A stretch of DNA of 60,000 bases from Nematostella vectensis. Its lineage: Eukaryota > Cnidaria > Anthozoa > Actiniaria > Edwardsiidae. Below, piece by piece: positions 1 to 10,522 of the stretch. The stretch spans positions 5,316,627 to 5,376,626 of the forward strand of contig NC_064048.1 of the NCBI RefSeq assembly GCF_932526225.1, in the 5' to 3' direction. The notes beneath the pieces were generated by a model. It was given only the letters and a program-made list of their open reading frames with translations, searched no databases and was not told where the DNA came from. The position numbers were made by a program, and so were the translations under genes. Within the stretch, counting starts at the first letter, position 1; the number at the start of each line of letters is the position of its first letter.

Positions 1-813
1 TTTGCTCCTCTATCAGTTCTGGTCTCCACTCTGGGTCACCTCTGTCATCTTCCTCATCTTCGCTTCCATCATTTTCATCGCAGCTTTCCACCTCCATCTC
101 TGCTTCATCATTGTCCTGTTCAATGTCATTGATATCATATTGGGTCTCTGCAACAAAAACAACAACAAAACATTTGAGTTATGAGTCTTTGTTATAATTT
201 GTGTTTATCTCATTTCATTTCATTCATAATTGAAGTTTTGAACTAACCTAAACTGACAAGATCTGGGACAGTGTCCATAAATGACCTAGCCCATCTCTCC
301 TGGTTTGAATGCAGTGAAAGTTTCAATTTTCTCACACTTCTCTGAAGACTTTTTTTTTCTTTTTGACGCACCTTACATTGGGAACATCGATTTGCCTTAG
401 GAGCCTACAAAAAAGTTCCAAAAAATTTAGAACTTTTACACAGAGTTGGATTTGGCAGAAGGGGACTACAGTTCAGGGTCATACTTTTTCCCTACTTCAT
501 AAATTCTGTACAGATAAACGATTAGTATTATACTTACTCTGTCTGTTGGGGCCTGAGATGAGGCTTTGATTTCAATATTCAGCAGGTCCAAGTGTGTAGC
601 TGCTCTGGGAGGCATGGTCGTAGCATCTATGGGTGTGTCTTCTGCTCGGGCGGGTGGGTCTATGGGGTGAGATCCTTGTGAAGTAATGGTATTGATTAGC
701 GTATCTCCAAGTGGGGCTGGTGGGTCTAACGGGTGGGATTCTTGGAGGTGCAAGTTATCAGTTGACATGTCTCCAACTGGGGCCAGTAGCTCAAAAGAAT
801 CTACTCCTTTGGT
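1..813 (-). CDS. Three exons of an unrecognised acidic protein (partial gene)
   Basis: Three minus-strand exons join in phase: 813-538 (opens and closes in phase 0), 341-248 (closes in phase 1) and 147 to beyond base 1. Borders are AG/GT: acceptors at 814, 342 and 148, donors after 538 and 248. The first exon encodes a proline- and aspartate-rich stretch with a repeated SHPxDPPA motif (SHPLDPPA, SHPIDPPA). The second is basic (RSVRKLKLSLHSNQERW). The third is very acidic, with runs such as DGSEDEEDDRGDPEW. No catalytic motif or known domain is visible, so no function is proposed. The first coding exon and the 3' end are not in view. An open stretch at about 1101-991 (minus) with a coiled-coil look (HEAELQQQKLKKEID) may be an upstream exon, but its phase does not fit directly. 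Confidence 0.55.
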
Positions 814-1147
814 CTATGTTCCTTTACCTATAATGGTATTCATTCCTTCTATTTTCTATTCAAGAGTCTTGTTTTTGCTTATTGTAATAGATCTAAATGT
901 TATCCTGAATATATATAAGAGCAAGATTTAAAAAGAAAGAATGTCATACAAGGGCGAAATATATTCTCCAATCCACATACTTATACCCTCTTCCAGCAAA
1001 TCATCTGGTCTCTGTGAATCCACAAGATCAATTTCCTTTTTTAGTTTTTGTTGTTGAAGCTCTGCTTCATGCACGATCTTACCCCGGCCCTTTAATCTTG
1101 TAAACACAGATACCCTTGACAGTATAATCAAAGACACTGAAGAGATT

Positions 1148-1445
1148 TTGGAGAGTTGGAAGCAAGAGAGGCTTAAAAAGGCTTGGAGTAAACGAATGCA
1201 GGCAGTGAACATTAGCTGGGAGACATCCAGAAAACTACTGTTTGAAGCTGTTTTCTCATGTAAGACCAACATTGCACAAACCTGCTCAGTATGTCATGAG
1301 AAGAACGCCTTCATAAGTTGTCAAGATTGTGTCACAATTTTTTGTGCCAGTCCTGTGATGATTTTGTACACACAACTTCACACCTACATGATAAAGAAAG
1401 CCATCTTGGGTGGTTACTACTTGCAGTGTGTTATATTTATGCCAG
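1148..1445 (+). pseudogene. Fragment of a KDZ-type transposase cysteine cluster, frameshifted
   Basis: A plus-strand open stretch has a tryptophan/arginine-rich lead followed by CSVC, CQDC and, after a one-base shift in the T run near 1340, a CQSC with downstream histidines (FVHTTSHLH). The C-x2-C ... C-x2-C ... C-x2-C ... H layout resembles a B-box or the CxC cysteine cluster next to Kyakuja-Dileera-Zisupton transposases; the lead sequence favours the latter. No transposase core is visible. The frameshift and lack of continuation point to a dead fragment. A B-box exon of a host gene is the alternative. Confidence 0.35.
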
Positions 1446-1987
1446 ATCCTAGAAAAATTTGAACTTCTCTATTGCAGTTACCAGTAATATTTTCTACAGT
1501 ACCCTATTTCCTAGATTGTCATCTGCCACTTCATCCACAGCTATGTTCATGTGGCAATATAATGGAAGCCAAGTACACTACTGGACAACATATTATAGTT
1601 ATTTTGAAAGGTACTTAAAATATTCTTGAGCAGATCAGTGGAGCACAAGACTGCAGGTCGAGTGGGAGGGAGATTTCTTACGACACTTCTTACGATAATG
1701 CATTAGTGTCAGCTGGTCTCTTGAGACGTGCCGCAATAATCTATGCCGCCAGTATGTAGCTAACCTTCCACCCGCGCATCCCGTCCCACACTTGATGGAC
1801 TCGAGGACATGTGTAGTACCCGCCAAATACAGTCTTGGGTCGGGTACTACGAGGCGCACACAGATGACAAAAACCAAAAGACTAAACGATTTTGTTACTG
1901 TAAAATATTTTAATTGTTAATTGTGTGTACTGTAAAATTGTTGGCGCTCTCCCTGCAATTCAGTCTCAACTGCAATAGAGGATAATA

Positions 1988-2030
<43 letters not shown>

Positions 2031-4295
2031 ACTTTTTAAGACCACTCTTAAATTTTCCCAAAAATTTAAGAACTTTTTAAGCCTTTAAAACGTAAGATTT
2101 TAAGACATTTTTTTTATGTTTGTCCCCAAGACAAGACAGCAACTTTGCCTTAGACACTTTCAGAGTTGTTCTAAAGGAAGGCAAACACCAGCCTTGACTT
2201 TAAATGGTGTTGAAGTACAGTATAAGAAACAAATGAGACACTTTTTGACTCATGAACAGTGGAAGGCAACTGTACTAAACACAAGAAAGCTGTCTAACAT
2301 ACCAAAGGTGTAAACAGAGAATGGGGATAATTACAGCATCAACTGAAATCAGTTTGTCATAAAAATCTTAACAAGCCAACTACATATTTAATCAATGCAA
2401 TTTTTGCTACCCACCCTAGAAACAGTTTTGTACTGTGGCTACATCATTCTTTGTGAGTAAACAATGAAGAAAAAGCAGGAGAGTGTTATGCTGAGTGAAA
2501 CTCACAATGTTGAGAGCACTTGAAAAAAATGAACTCCATTTACTGTGAAACAGTACACTATGTAGTGTAACACTTTATTGCTTCCTACCAATATGGCAGA
2601 CAGAGATGGCAGTTTTTTTTATTTCTGTAGAAAAAGCTCATGCGTTAAACTAGAAAAGTTAAACAAGAGAGAGTGGAGATTTGTTTATAGAAATAACTGT
2701 CCTTATGAAACGTTGTTGAAACAGAGTGGCCAACAAACCTGACAAAATCAAAGATTGGCAATTACAGTTACTACTGAACATAATAGAGTCAATAGAAAAA
2801 ATATGTAAGCATTGCCGACAACAGCAACGCACTAATTACACGCTTGGCTTGAAAAGTTGTGGACTTTATGCATCTGATACCCGCTGTTTTGAAGAGATCT
2901 GCGAGAATCGTACCACAACTACCTTCTCGGCGGGAAGGAACAAACAAATTCTCAAACGATATTTTTGTCCCGTATTTTAGATTTAGATTGCAGTCGCAAA
3001 TAAAACATTTCCAAATAACCCACAATGTGAGCCGGCTAGGACTATAAATAATTACAAACTTTTCAAGAAACAAATAAGTAACATAGCTGGCCACTTCTAT
3101 CATTTTTTTATTTTTATAAAAATTATAACCCTTATACATATATAACCTTTATAAGTATTGTAAACTTAGTAGTGTAATTCCCTGCTATAACAGACTTCCC
3201 AAATTTTTGTTGTTGTTGTTGTTGTTGTTTATGTAGTTTGCACTGTTTAAGGCATTATCAATATCAGTTGAATACTGTGGGTGTGGGGTATTCTAAGATG
3301 GTCTTCAACACGAAGCTAAAAATGTGTTTATGGCTACTAAGAGGTAAGGAATCATGTATCATTTCGACTTAGTATGAATACATTTCACTATATATTTCAC
3401 ATTTTGTAATACACAGAATAAAATCTTACTTTTGCATAATATTTAAATAAAGACTTACTGCTGAAACTAATTCTTTAAACTTGTGTTTGGTTTAGTCCTT
3501 ATTTTAAAAAAAGACTACAGATGCAAAACGCCAGGCCGGGTTACACAAATCCTAACGGATTTATACAAACAGACTGTCATGTCCACTTTACTCAAATTGT
3601 AAGCTTATGTGTTGTTAGTGGCGGTTGGGTTCTAATGTCTTCTTGTTCATTTCTCTATCGTATAAGATGATATTCACTAAAAAATTCTGCAGAAAGTAAA
3701 CTAACATGAGAACTCGAAAAGAGCTATAAGCTGAATGACTAATGGTCATTATTACCTAAAAGAACTAAAACTGTGAGGTAAAGTTGTGTTTGTTTGAATG
3801 AAATCGGACACAACTTACACGAAATCACAACCACTTCGATTTCAATGGCAGAAACTCCCGAAAAAGGCTCAAAGACCGCTTTTGCACAATACTTCAAACA
3901 TAAGGTTTACTAACCTGCAAAATATTCTGGGATATCTTAGAATTTCTCCGCGAAAGAGACGGTTTTGAATCAGGCAAATTAGGCCGACCTCCGTACAGCT
4001 TGGTAGATGCGCCGAAGGAGTGTGAATAAATTGTCACGTGGAGTTGACATAACGCGGTCTGATGTCACTGGAAAACATCGATCGTGATTGGCTGATAGGA
4101 CAATGTTTGAACTCGAACTCTAAGGAATCCCAGAATTCAGAACTGCAAGGGGAGTTTGGTCCTCTTATACAGCTTGTTACAAAACGAATCGACAGATTTT
4201 TTTTTCTGTGAATGTACAAGCATGCGAGGTCAGGGTGGTGAGAAAACGGTGCAGTAGTCACTGTTAGACATTTTTTTCATAAAAACACTTTTTCA
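1446..4295. other. Non-coding stretch with simple repeats
   Basis: No gene could be supported. It holds an (AT)n run at 1991-2028 and a (GTT)n run at 3207-3230. Around 1640-1880 the plus strand reads as a protein-like but stop-broken stretch, possibly another transposon scrap. The rest is AT-rich and lacks coding-like exons with splice signals. Confidence 0.5.
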
Positions 4296-4566
4296 GAGCC
4301 GTAGCAGGCCTAGAAAACATTTTTTTTTTGGGGGGGGGGGGTATGATATGGAAAAATTAAGAAAATATTGGGGGGCACAGCCACGCCCTTCCCGGTCATT
4401 TCCTTATAATGATCGAAAATAAGGGGGGGGCATGTGACCCCAGTGGCCCAGCCCCTGCTACGGCCCTGTTTTTATAAGAACGTCCAGCATGAGATTTCAC
4501 CAAATTTTAAGAACAAGCTATAAAAACATGCCGAGGCTCAGATAGCAAGATTTTTTTAGTCCTGAT
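4296..4566. repeat. Dispersed repeat with G-run and 'ACAGCCACGCCC' core
   Basis: This block (TAGCAGGCC, long G run, ACAGCCACGCCC, a second G run, GCCCCTGCTACGGCCCTG, then TATAAGAACGTC) recurs at 38,146-38,618 and in part at 50,403-50,515 and 54,843-55,015. The order of sub-blocks is kept, so it is one interspersed family. No coding capacity or terminal inverted repeat was seen. Confidence 0.7.
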
Positions 4567-5440
4567 GCGTTCTAAAATGCAGAATCAAATTGTGCTCATA
4601 GATTAGAACTTTTTTATAAGGACATACAGTGCAGAGTCGTTTTTTACCTTTAAGGTGAGACAGACCTCAAAAATGATTTTTTTGGCAAATGAGTTTAACA
4701 ATTTGAATCCAATATACATTTATTCTATATGGAATGAAGAATGGAATACCACATTTATATTTCATTAGCGTTGCTATGGTTACCGATAATAAGGGCAGCG
4801 CCCAATTTTCATATTTCATATGTCATATTTCGGCTTGTAAAAAAGTCGGATTTTATTTGCCCCTAAATTTTATTTAACATATCAAAAGTAGAAATGATGC
4901 TCTTTTCGATGAATGCAAACATTTTTGCCAAATCCACATCTCATCGGCGATATTACACGATTATTTCAAGGCTTTTTAAAGTCATCTAAAAACATAAAAT
5001 AAAATAAAATCGCGTAAAATAATAAGGCGCTGACAGAACAGCTTATCCTTCAGCCTGGGAGTTCCTTATTATCCATTCTTTAGGTTTATATAAGCTGCAG
5101 TTGTTTTATCACGCGTTGCGAACCGGTTTTTAGTCTTTTTCTAACATCCACGAAATGCGGGAGACGAAAAATTACTTTTCGGCTTCTATCGCCAAAAATA
5201 TTTATCCAAATTGCTCCAAACTTTTACAGGATATCATGGTCACCCATACCTATTACCTGTTTAATTTTGAGCTAGGGCACCCAGACTTCATTTTTCCGAG
5301 AAATCTCGACGAACTCAGACCGCTGGTCTTAAGCGCAGTCCGGTCAACTCCAAAACAGTTTCAATGAAAATCCCTAGAATTTATTCTCTGGAATAGACAG
5401 GAATTATCCGAAAAATTTATTTCCACAATAATAAAAAAAA
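4567..5440. other. Non-coding, nothing recognised
   Basis: AT-rich sequence without supported exons or repeats. The part after about 5,330 is related to the 1.74-kb array family (GTCCGGTCAACTCC, also at about 20,939). Confidence 0.4.
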
Positions 5441-5699
5441 AAGAAAAAGGTGAGTTTACACTCCAACCGTTCCCGTCCTCGCTTGAACGTAAAACGGTGA
5501 AATTCATTTTGTTGATTGGCGGAAAACGGTTTTAAAATCTACGCATTTTCATGTGCGGCTTTTGAATCCCTTATCAATTTCATTGATTTTTAGCGTCGCC
5601 CTCCTCGTTACCATGTTTTGTTATAGCGTTTGTTCGTGACATGGACAACTAGATGACAAATAACAAGCTCAAATTGAATAAAGAAGACTGAGCTTCTTA

Positions 5700-6290
5700 T
5701 TCTTAGTGCTAACCATCATCCGCCCCCGGCAGTACAACTAGTCAATGTTTCTGGTAAAAATATTCTACCGACATCATCTGCAAGGAAAATTGGGATTATT
5801 TTTGACAAAAGCATGTCCCTTGAAGAGCAAGTTACAAATACCTGCAAAGCGTGCTTTTTCCGTCTAAGAAACATAAAATCCCCTGAAGAGCAAGTTACAA
5901 ATACCTGCAAAGTGTGCTTTTTCCATTTAAGAAACATAAAATTCGTGACTGTTTTTCCGTGTGGGACACAGAAACTCTAATACATGCTTTTATAACGTGT
6001 AAATTAGATAATTGCAACCCATTGCCATTTGGAGTACCAAAATGTTTAATTGATCGCCTTCAAAATGTCCAAAATGCCGCAGCGCCTCCTATCATCCGTA
6101 TTAGAAAACCTGAAGACATCACACCTGACAGCTCCTCTGGCTTCCCATGACACAACGCATTTATTTTAAACTTTTATTTCTTACTTACAAAGCGATAAAT
6201 GTCCTAGCACCAAACTACATTAAAGAAATGCTGGAGCCATATAAACCCACTAGAAGCCTCAGATCTGTCCCAAAAACGTATTGAATCAAT
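5700..6290 (+). mobile_element. LINE fragment (CR1/L2-like reverse transcriptase tail)
   Basis: Broken plus-strand reading gives pieces typical of the 3' part of non-LTR reverse transcriptases: SARKIGIIFDKSMSLEEQV, then an alpha-helical stretch (HAFITCKLDNCNPLPFGVPK), RLQNVQNAAA and an ITP motif, ending with a tail like YKAIN..APNYI and R-SLRS. In intact CR1/L2/Rex elements these follow the RT palm in the same order. Here they fall in different frames with stops, and a short internal stretch (EEQVTNTCK) is duplicated. No endonuclease or catalytic YxDD part is present. A near-identical copy lies at 24,785-25,305. Confidence 0.65.
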
Positions 6291-6299
6291 ATCCTTGAT

Positions 6300-6939
6300 T
6301 CCAAAATGATCGTGAATTGCCACACTATTTCAGCTCCGATTGTTCACTTGTTTGCTTTCCAGCCGACTAGATAGAAAGAATGTTTTTGTCTTTTTGCCAT
6401 CAATTGTCAGTTCACTTAAGGACTGCCGATACAAAAGACGACCCATTAGAAGGCAAGAATGTTTCGGAAAGAGAAAGGTGTCTTTGCAACAGCACTCGTC
6501 CTCGCTAGACCGTAAAACGTTGAATTTCACTTCGTGATTTGGTGGAGGAAATCTACGTATTTTCACGTGTGACTTTTGAATTCCCTTATCAATTTCATTG
6601 GTTTCTACCGTTGCCGTCCTCGCTGCCATATTTGTATCTTAAAGTCCCTAGTGATTTGATGGAAACATCAACGTTAGGCTTTTGTTGTTTTGCAAGTGTC
6701 AGGAACGTTTTTCGTCCCATGTGTAATATACACTTTATTTTCTTCTCCAACTTTAGACAAATAATATCACCTTATACTCAGGGTTATCACACTACTAATA
6801 TTCTTGATTCTAAAATGCAAGTAAATTGCAACACTATTTGAGCTCCTATTGCTCACTTGTTTGCTTAATTGCCGACTAGATAGAAAGAATGTTTTTGTCT
6901 TTTTGCCGTCAATATTATCAGTCCACTTAAGAACTGCCA
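6300..6939. repeat. Isolated copy of the 1.74-kb array family, cut by the viral block
   Basis: This stretch is almost identical to 21,180-21,830 and its other copies (shared 'CTTGATTCCAAAATGATCGT' start, 'GATTTGGTGGAGGAAATC' centre). It ends abruptly at about 6,939 within 'CACTTAAGAACTGCC', where the GC-rich viral block begins. Short open frames here are by-products of the repeat and look non-coding. Confidence 0.8.
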
Positions 6940-6941
6940 CT

Positions 6942-8118
6942 GGGTCACTCTCAACCCGTCGACGGCCTCCCCAGGCGAGACGCTATATGTGGCGGTCCCA
7001 AAGCTATCGGAAGGCGTCACGCTCGTGCCTGGCTCCTTGAGGGTCGGTCTCGATCTCTCCATCTCGGGCCATGCAAATAATACCGTCGTGAACAACGTCG
7101 GCCGGAATCTCGTGAGCCGCCTGAAAATCACGTTTGCAGGAGAAACGCTCCAGGACACCAACCGCTACGACGTCTTCAAGACGTATGAGGAGCTTTACCT
7201 GTCCAAGGTCGAGAAGAGGACCGCCTGGAGCAGGGCATACAGTCAGAAAACATGCGCAAGCTTCGCTCCAAGGCTGGCGATAAAGCGACTAGTAACGCCA
7301 AGGTGAACGCTCTAAACGCCGCCCACGGGGCGAGGTACACCATCCCGCTAGACCATTCTCTGCTGACGGACTACGGCGTACTGTACCCGGGCGCTCTCCG
7401 AGGCGCTGCTCTTCGAAATCACGTTCGCAACGGTTGACCAGGTAGTAGTCGGAAGCGATGCTACCAAATTATCCTATGGCATCAAAAATATAGAGCTGGA
7501 ATACGAAAGCCTGAGGGACGACAACCTCGCCCGGTCTGCAGCCGCCGCCTAGCAAAACGGCACAAAGTTCTTCTACGAGCAAGTAAACCTCCACAAGACC
7601 TTCCATATTAGCAAAGGGACGGACAGCATAATCAACGAGAGTGTCAACCTGCCGCGAAGGTCTATGAGTGGTCTGTTGCTCCTCTTTGTGGAGCCATACA
7701 CGGCAGGGGCTCGCGACTCTGAGAAGTTCGTGTACCCCTACATCAAGAGCGTTCGCGTTACAATCGACGGCATGCTAAACAAGGTCTTCAACCAGGGGCT
7801 GCGCCCCACGGATTTCTGGAGGGAGGCGAAAAGGCGGATTGTCCGCCCCTCCCCGGGGGGGCACAGCGGAGCGCCTGCCGCCCCGGCAATCGGCCCCGAG
7901 TCGTTCTATGGCGATGACAAGTTTGCTCTGTGGATCGAACGACGGACGACAGTGTTATCCATGGGGATGGTCTCCGATTGGTCAATACCCGCGACGGTGT
8001 GCACCTCGAGATAAAACGCACGGCGAGCGGCACGGGTACCGTAAACTGTCACGTGTTTGTGGTGGCCGACGCCCAAATGAACCTTATGAACGGACAGCTA
8101 GAGTCCATACAATACTGA
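6942..8118 (+). pseudogene. Major capsid protein (double-jelly-roll type), truncated and broken
   Basis: The reading runs from the host junction through four segments to a stop at 8,116-8,118. It opens mid-protein (VTLNPSTASPGE), so the N-terminus is missing. Frame changes lie near 7,230, 7,400 and 7,935, and an in-frame TAG at 7,550-7,552. Conserved-looking stretches include VVNNVGRNLVSRLKITFAGE, YDVFKTYEELYL and the C-terminal NCHVFVVADAQMNL. These match my recollection of a capsid-like protein in cnidarian integrated elements. The call rests on that, on position before the ATPase and on gene content; the fold cannot be seen from sequence. It would be the shell protein. Each break is flanked by clear homology-like reading, so they are mutations and not introns. 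Confidence 0.6.
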
Positions 8119-8154
8119 GCACATACGCCGGAGCGTGTTTCTGCGCGAATCGGT

Positions 8155-8751
8155 ATGAAAAACAACCCATTTAACGCTCTCATCGTGGGCCCGACGTCAT
8201 GCGGGGAGACCCAATTCGTAGTGGACCGGCTGCGCGGCCCTTTCCGGGGCAAGTTTGACTACATCGTACTCGTGTGCCCTACCTTTGTCTACAACAAAAC
8301 TTACGACGGCTTCGGCGAGGGCGACAATCGTCTGTTTGTCATCGCACCTGAGGCGGGTCAGATCGACATACTGCTGAGGTTTGTCTCCGCTCTCTCCGAA
8401 GGCACTAATACGCTAATCATACTTGACGACTGTGCAATCTCGAAAGACGTAAAGAGGCGCTCTGACCAGCTCGTCAACTTGGCGTTCAGCGCTCGCCACG
8501 TGGGTATCAGCGTGTGGGTGATCACGCAGCAGCTCACCAGCATCACGAAGCCGTTCCATGAGAACATCGCGGCCTTGGTGGTCTTCTATACCCCGAGCAA
8601 GGCGGACATGAAAGCTATCCTACATGACTACGGCGCGGAGCTCCCAGAAGAGAAGATGAAAGAGTACATAAAGGCCCTCAAGACGAAAAAGTTCTCGAAG
8701 TTAGAGTTTTGCTTGCGTCACCCTTATACCATCGCCCTAGTTGAACGGTAA
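8155..8751 (+). CDS. A32/FtsK-like genome-packaging ATPase, Walker A lysine lost
   Basis: An uninterrupted frame of 198 residues starting at an ATG, followed by a TAA. Residues 12-19 form the P-loop (GPTSCGET), residues 86-92 a Walker B strand ending in DD (TLIILDD), and residues 121-126 a WVITQQ segment like the glutamine sensor of this family. Length and motif order fit A32-like packaging ATPases of Polintons and large DNA viruses, which pump the genome into the capsid. The usual lysine of GxxxxGK(T/S) is a glutamate (codon GAG), explained by a single A-to-G change. That should abolish nucleotide hydrolysis. It is the only long gene of the element with no stop or frameshift. It lies 36 bases after the capsid gene on the same strand, as expected for a morphogenesis module. 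Confidence 0.75.
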   Translation: MKNNPFNALIVGPTSCGETQFVVDRLRGPFRGKFDYIVLVCPTFVYNKTYDGFGEGDNRLFVIAPEAGQIDILLRFVSALSEGTNTLIILDDCAISKDVKRRSDQLVNLAFSARHVGISVWVITQQLTSITKPFHENIAALVVFYTPSKADMKAILHDYGAELPEEKMKEYIKALKTKKFSKLEFCLRHPYTIALVER

Positions 8752-8770
8752 CCACCACCCTAGGGCATAA

Positions 8771-8820
8771 CGTGTGTGTGTGCACACATATACGTATATA
8801 TACGTATATATTCACACGTG
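8771..8820 (+). promoter_or_regulatory. Alternating purine-pyrimidine, TATA-rich tract before a small gene
   Basis: A CGTGTGTGTGTG run, a double TACGTATATA stretch and a closing CACACGTG make an almost perfectly alternating purine-pyrimidine tract with dyad symmetry. It occupies the short gap between the ATPase gene and the next start at 8,839. Similar tracts precede other genes of the element (10,141-10,176 and 10,886-10,922), which suggests a shared promoter role. That role is inferred. Confidence 0.45.
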
Positions 8821-8838
8821 TTGCAGCTTAGCCACGGC

Positions 8839-9459
8839 ATGATGAGTGACGAATACTTTAAGAGTCTTCTTGAGGGGGGCGCCGCCGGCCTCCCGGCCGT
8901 CGATTTGTTGGACTGCTCGACGTATCCTGCCGGAACGGCAACCGGAGGTGAGCAAACTGAGATAGCAGACGCGAGGGAGAAACTCGCGATTCTCGTAGCC
9001 TCGGGGAAGTCGAGAGAAATAGTAAGCAAGGCCCTGACTCACGACGACACGTCGAACGCATGAGCGGTGAGGAGGTACGAGAGGCGATACGAGACCGCTT
9101 TAGCCAGCCGGACTACAGACGCCCTGGCAGACAGCTTTCTGAAGCTTACGACCAAGCTAGTAGGCATGGCGCTGCCGATAGACAGTGTGGTCGATCTTCA
9201 CAATGACCTAGTGTCCGACTACATCATCAGCAACGAGCTCCGCAAATTGTGCGGAAGCCTGTCTCTACGCTGCGGTCGTTTGATGGCTTTAGCCGTCGGG
9301 GCGTTACACATAGCACGTCATGTGAACACCGCCGGAACGGCAAGCGCTGACACGCGGTGTCAACACAAGGTAGCAGCCGCGGACTCACCAGAGGTTTGCC
9401 TGCCTAAACGGCAAACGCACAGTGGCGAGTCTGCCACTCCAGAGCAGACGTTCATTTGA
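8839..9459 (+). pseudogene. Conserved element protein of unknown function, split by TGA
   Basis: The frame opens with MMSDEYFKSLL at 8,839, meets a TGA at 9,061-9,063 and continues in the same frame to 9,459. The part after the stop is the well-preserved core: a charged RYERRYE helix, a PIDSVVDLHNDL segment and a SLRCGRLMALAVGAL helix. I recall a protein with this helix order in cnidarian integrated elements, always near the capsid and ATPase genes, but know no function; a minor virion component is a guess. The likely natural end is near 9,320; the tail to 9,459 runs through hairpin-rich sequence and probably reflects a lost stop codon. The TGA could have come from CGA by C-to-T change. A competing ATG at 9,060 gives only a short shifted frame. 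Confidence 0.5.
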
Positions 9460-9518
9460 AAGTTTGCCACTTCTTCTACCGCTTGGTGCCAAGTAGTTGA
9501 CACCGCGTGTCAACACAA
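9340..9518. repeat. Cluster of short hairpins and an inverted pair of GTGTCAACACAA motifs
   Basis: TGACACGCGGTGTCAACACAA-like sequence at about 9,353 and TTGACACCGCGTGTCAA at about 9,497 are near reverse complements of each other, and both end in GTGTCAACACAA. Between them are two hairpins, GTTTGCC/GGCAAAC near 9,393-9,417 and AGTGGC/GCCACT near 9,420-9,438. The cluster lies directly before the start at 9,519, so terminator, operator or RNA-processing roles are all possible. Confidence 0.5.
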
Positions 9519-10106
9519 ATGGAGGAACCTCAAGGAAGTACTAGTGCCCAGCCTGCCGGAACGTCAGCGGAACCTGACAAACAGCATCATCAAGAACCTG
9601 CACGTACGCCTTCGGCGTTGGCGAAGAGAATCACGAGCCCCGAACCACCCGCGACCCGACCTAAACACCCTGGGCGAGTTGAAGCCGGAAGGCGCTTGGC
9701 AAAGTGGAACTGGATTAACAGAGCGAAGAAAGAGACACTTCGTGTCGTGCAGTCGCCGGTGGCCCCGGGGCCGAGCTAGCCGCAGGGACGCGAGGGCTTG
9801 CGCGCCGACGATGCCTTCGGCATCACACACACACCAGCCCCGGAAAGCAACTCAGCCTGGTCGGCTAGCTCGGTTATCGGGGTCGCTGGTCTTCTAGTGT
9901 CATTGTTCGGCCTCTACACACGTAGGCGGGAGCTAGCTGCCGCGTTCACTCGCACACCAGCTGTTAACCAGCGAGTTACCGATCCGCATGCTACCGAAGG
10001 TACCGACGACGTGACTCCGCCCGCACAGCAGACCAAGTATCGCGTTCCGGCGACCGCGCTTCGCGCTCCCGGACAATGCAAATCTCGGCTGTTATCCAAG
10101 GAGTAA
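9519..10106 (+). pseudogene. Putative minor virion membrane protein, split by TAG
   Basis: The frame opens at ATG 9,519, is cut by TAG at 9,777-9,779 and continues in frame to 10,106. The first part is low-complexity, rich in P, A, Q and E, and ends in a basic motif (GRRLAKWNWINRAKK) of a kind I recall from small proteins of cnidarian Polinton-like elements. The second part holds one predicted membrane helix (SSVIGVAGLLVSLFGLY) followed by RRR, then a polar tail. One transmembrane segment next to a basic patch suggests a virion or host-membrane protein; the function is unknown. The stop is the only clear lesion. Confidence 0.45.
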
Positions 10107-10140
10107 GCAGACATTTAGACACGAGAGCCGAACCCATATC

Positions 10141-10176
10141 CGCACGTCCGTGCATATACGCGTGTACGCATATATA
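10141..10176 (+). promoter_or_regulatory. TATA-containing alternating tract directly before a start codon
   Basis: Alternating purine-pyrimidine sequence (TGCATATACGCGTGTACGC) ends in ATATATA immediately before the ATG at 10,177. If this is a TATA box, transcription could not start at the usual 25-30 bases downstream without skipping that ATG, so a different initiation mode or a role in DNA structure is possible. Confidence 0.35.
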
Positions 10177-10388
10177 ATGTCGACGACGCAGCAGAGCAAG
10201 ATTACAAAGACCATCACCGACGCCGCAGTCATAACGGTATCGGCTGGGTTGGGCGCAAGGTCTTACGCGAGGACTTCACCAAAGACCCCTCCGCGAACGC
10301 CATGAACTACGCAAAAATGACTGCCGCCGTTGCAGGTGCTGTCGCTTTGAAGGGTTACCTCGAGGACCAGAAGATCCTGCCCATGTAG
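10177..10388 (+). pseudogene. Small alanine-rich membrane-type protein, one frameshift
   Basis: It opens with MSTTQQSKITKTITDAAVIT and, after a single frame change at about 10,251-10,260, continues through DFTKDPSANAMNYAKMTAA to a stop at 10,386-10,388. Total size would be about 70 residues. The second half has a hydrophobic AAVAGAVAL segment and ends with LEDQKILPM. This type of small protein, with a KDPSxNxMNYAKM core, is one I recall from other cnidarian copies of such elements, so a real gene is likely despite its size. The function is unknown; the hydrophobic helices suggest a membrane or virion-internal location. Confidence 0.5.
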
Positions 10389-10467
10389 TAGTGTACTGTT
10401 GCGTGCGTAGGCCGCGTATTAGACTCTTGCGTGCTTTGCACATGCGCCGCCGAAGGCATACACACAG

Positions 10468-10512
10468 CACGTGAAGTGTGCGCACGTGAAGTGTGCGTAC
10501 GTGAAGTGTGCT
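10468..10512 (+). repeat. Three tandem 15-bp repeats (CACGTGAAGTGTGCG) before a gene
   Basis: Copies lie at 10,468-10,482, 10,483-10,497 and 10,498-10,512. The first two are identical and the third differs at both ends. Each contains an E-box-like CACGTG or TACGTG. The array ends 10 bases before the ATG at 10,523, which makes a regulatory role plausible, though this is only position-based. Confidence 0.65.
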
Positions 10513-10522
10513 TCGCACAAAC

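Noticed and set aside
1635-1877. Minus-strand frame of 80 codons
   Set aside because: No domain or splice support; the plus strand looks more protein-like but has stops.
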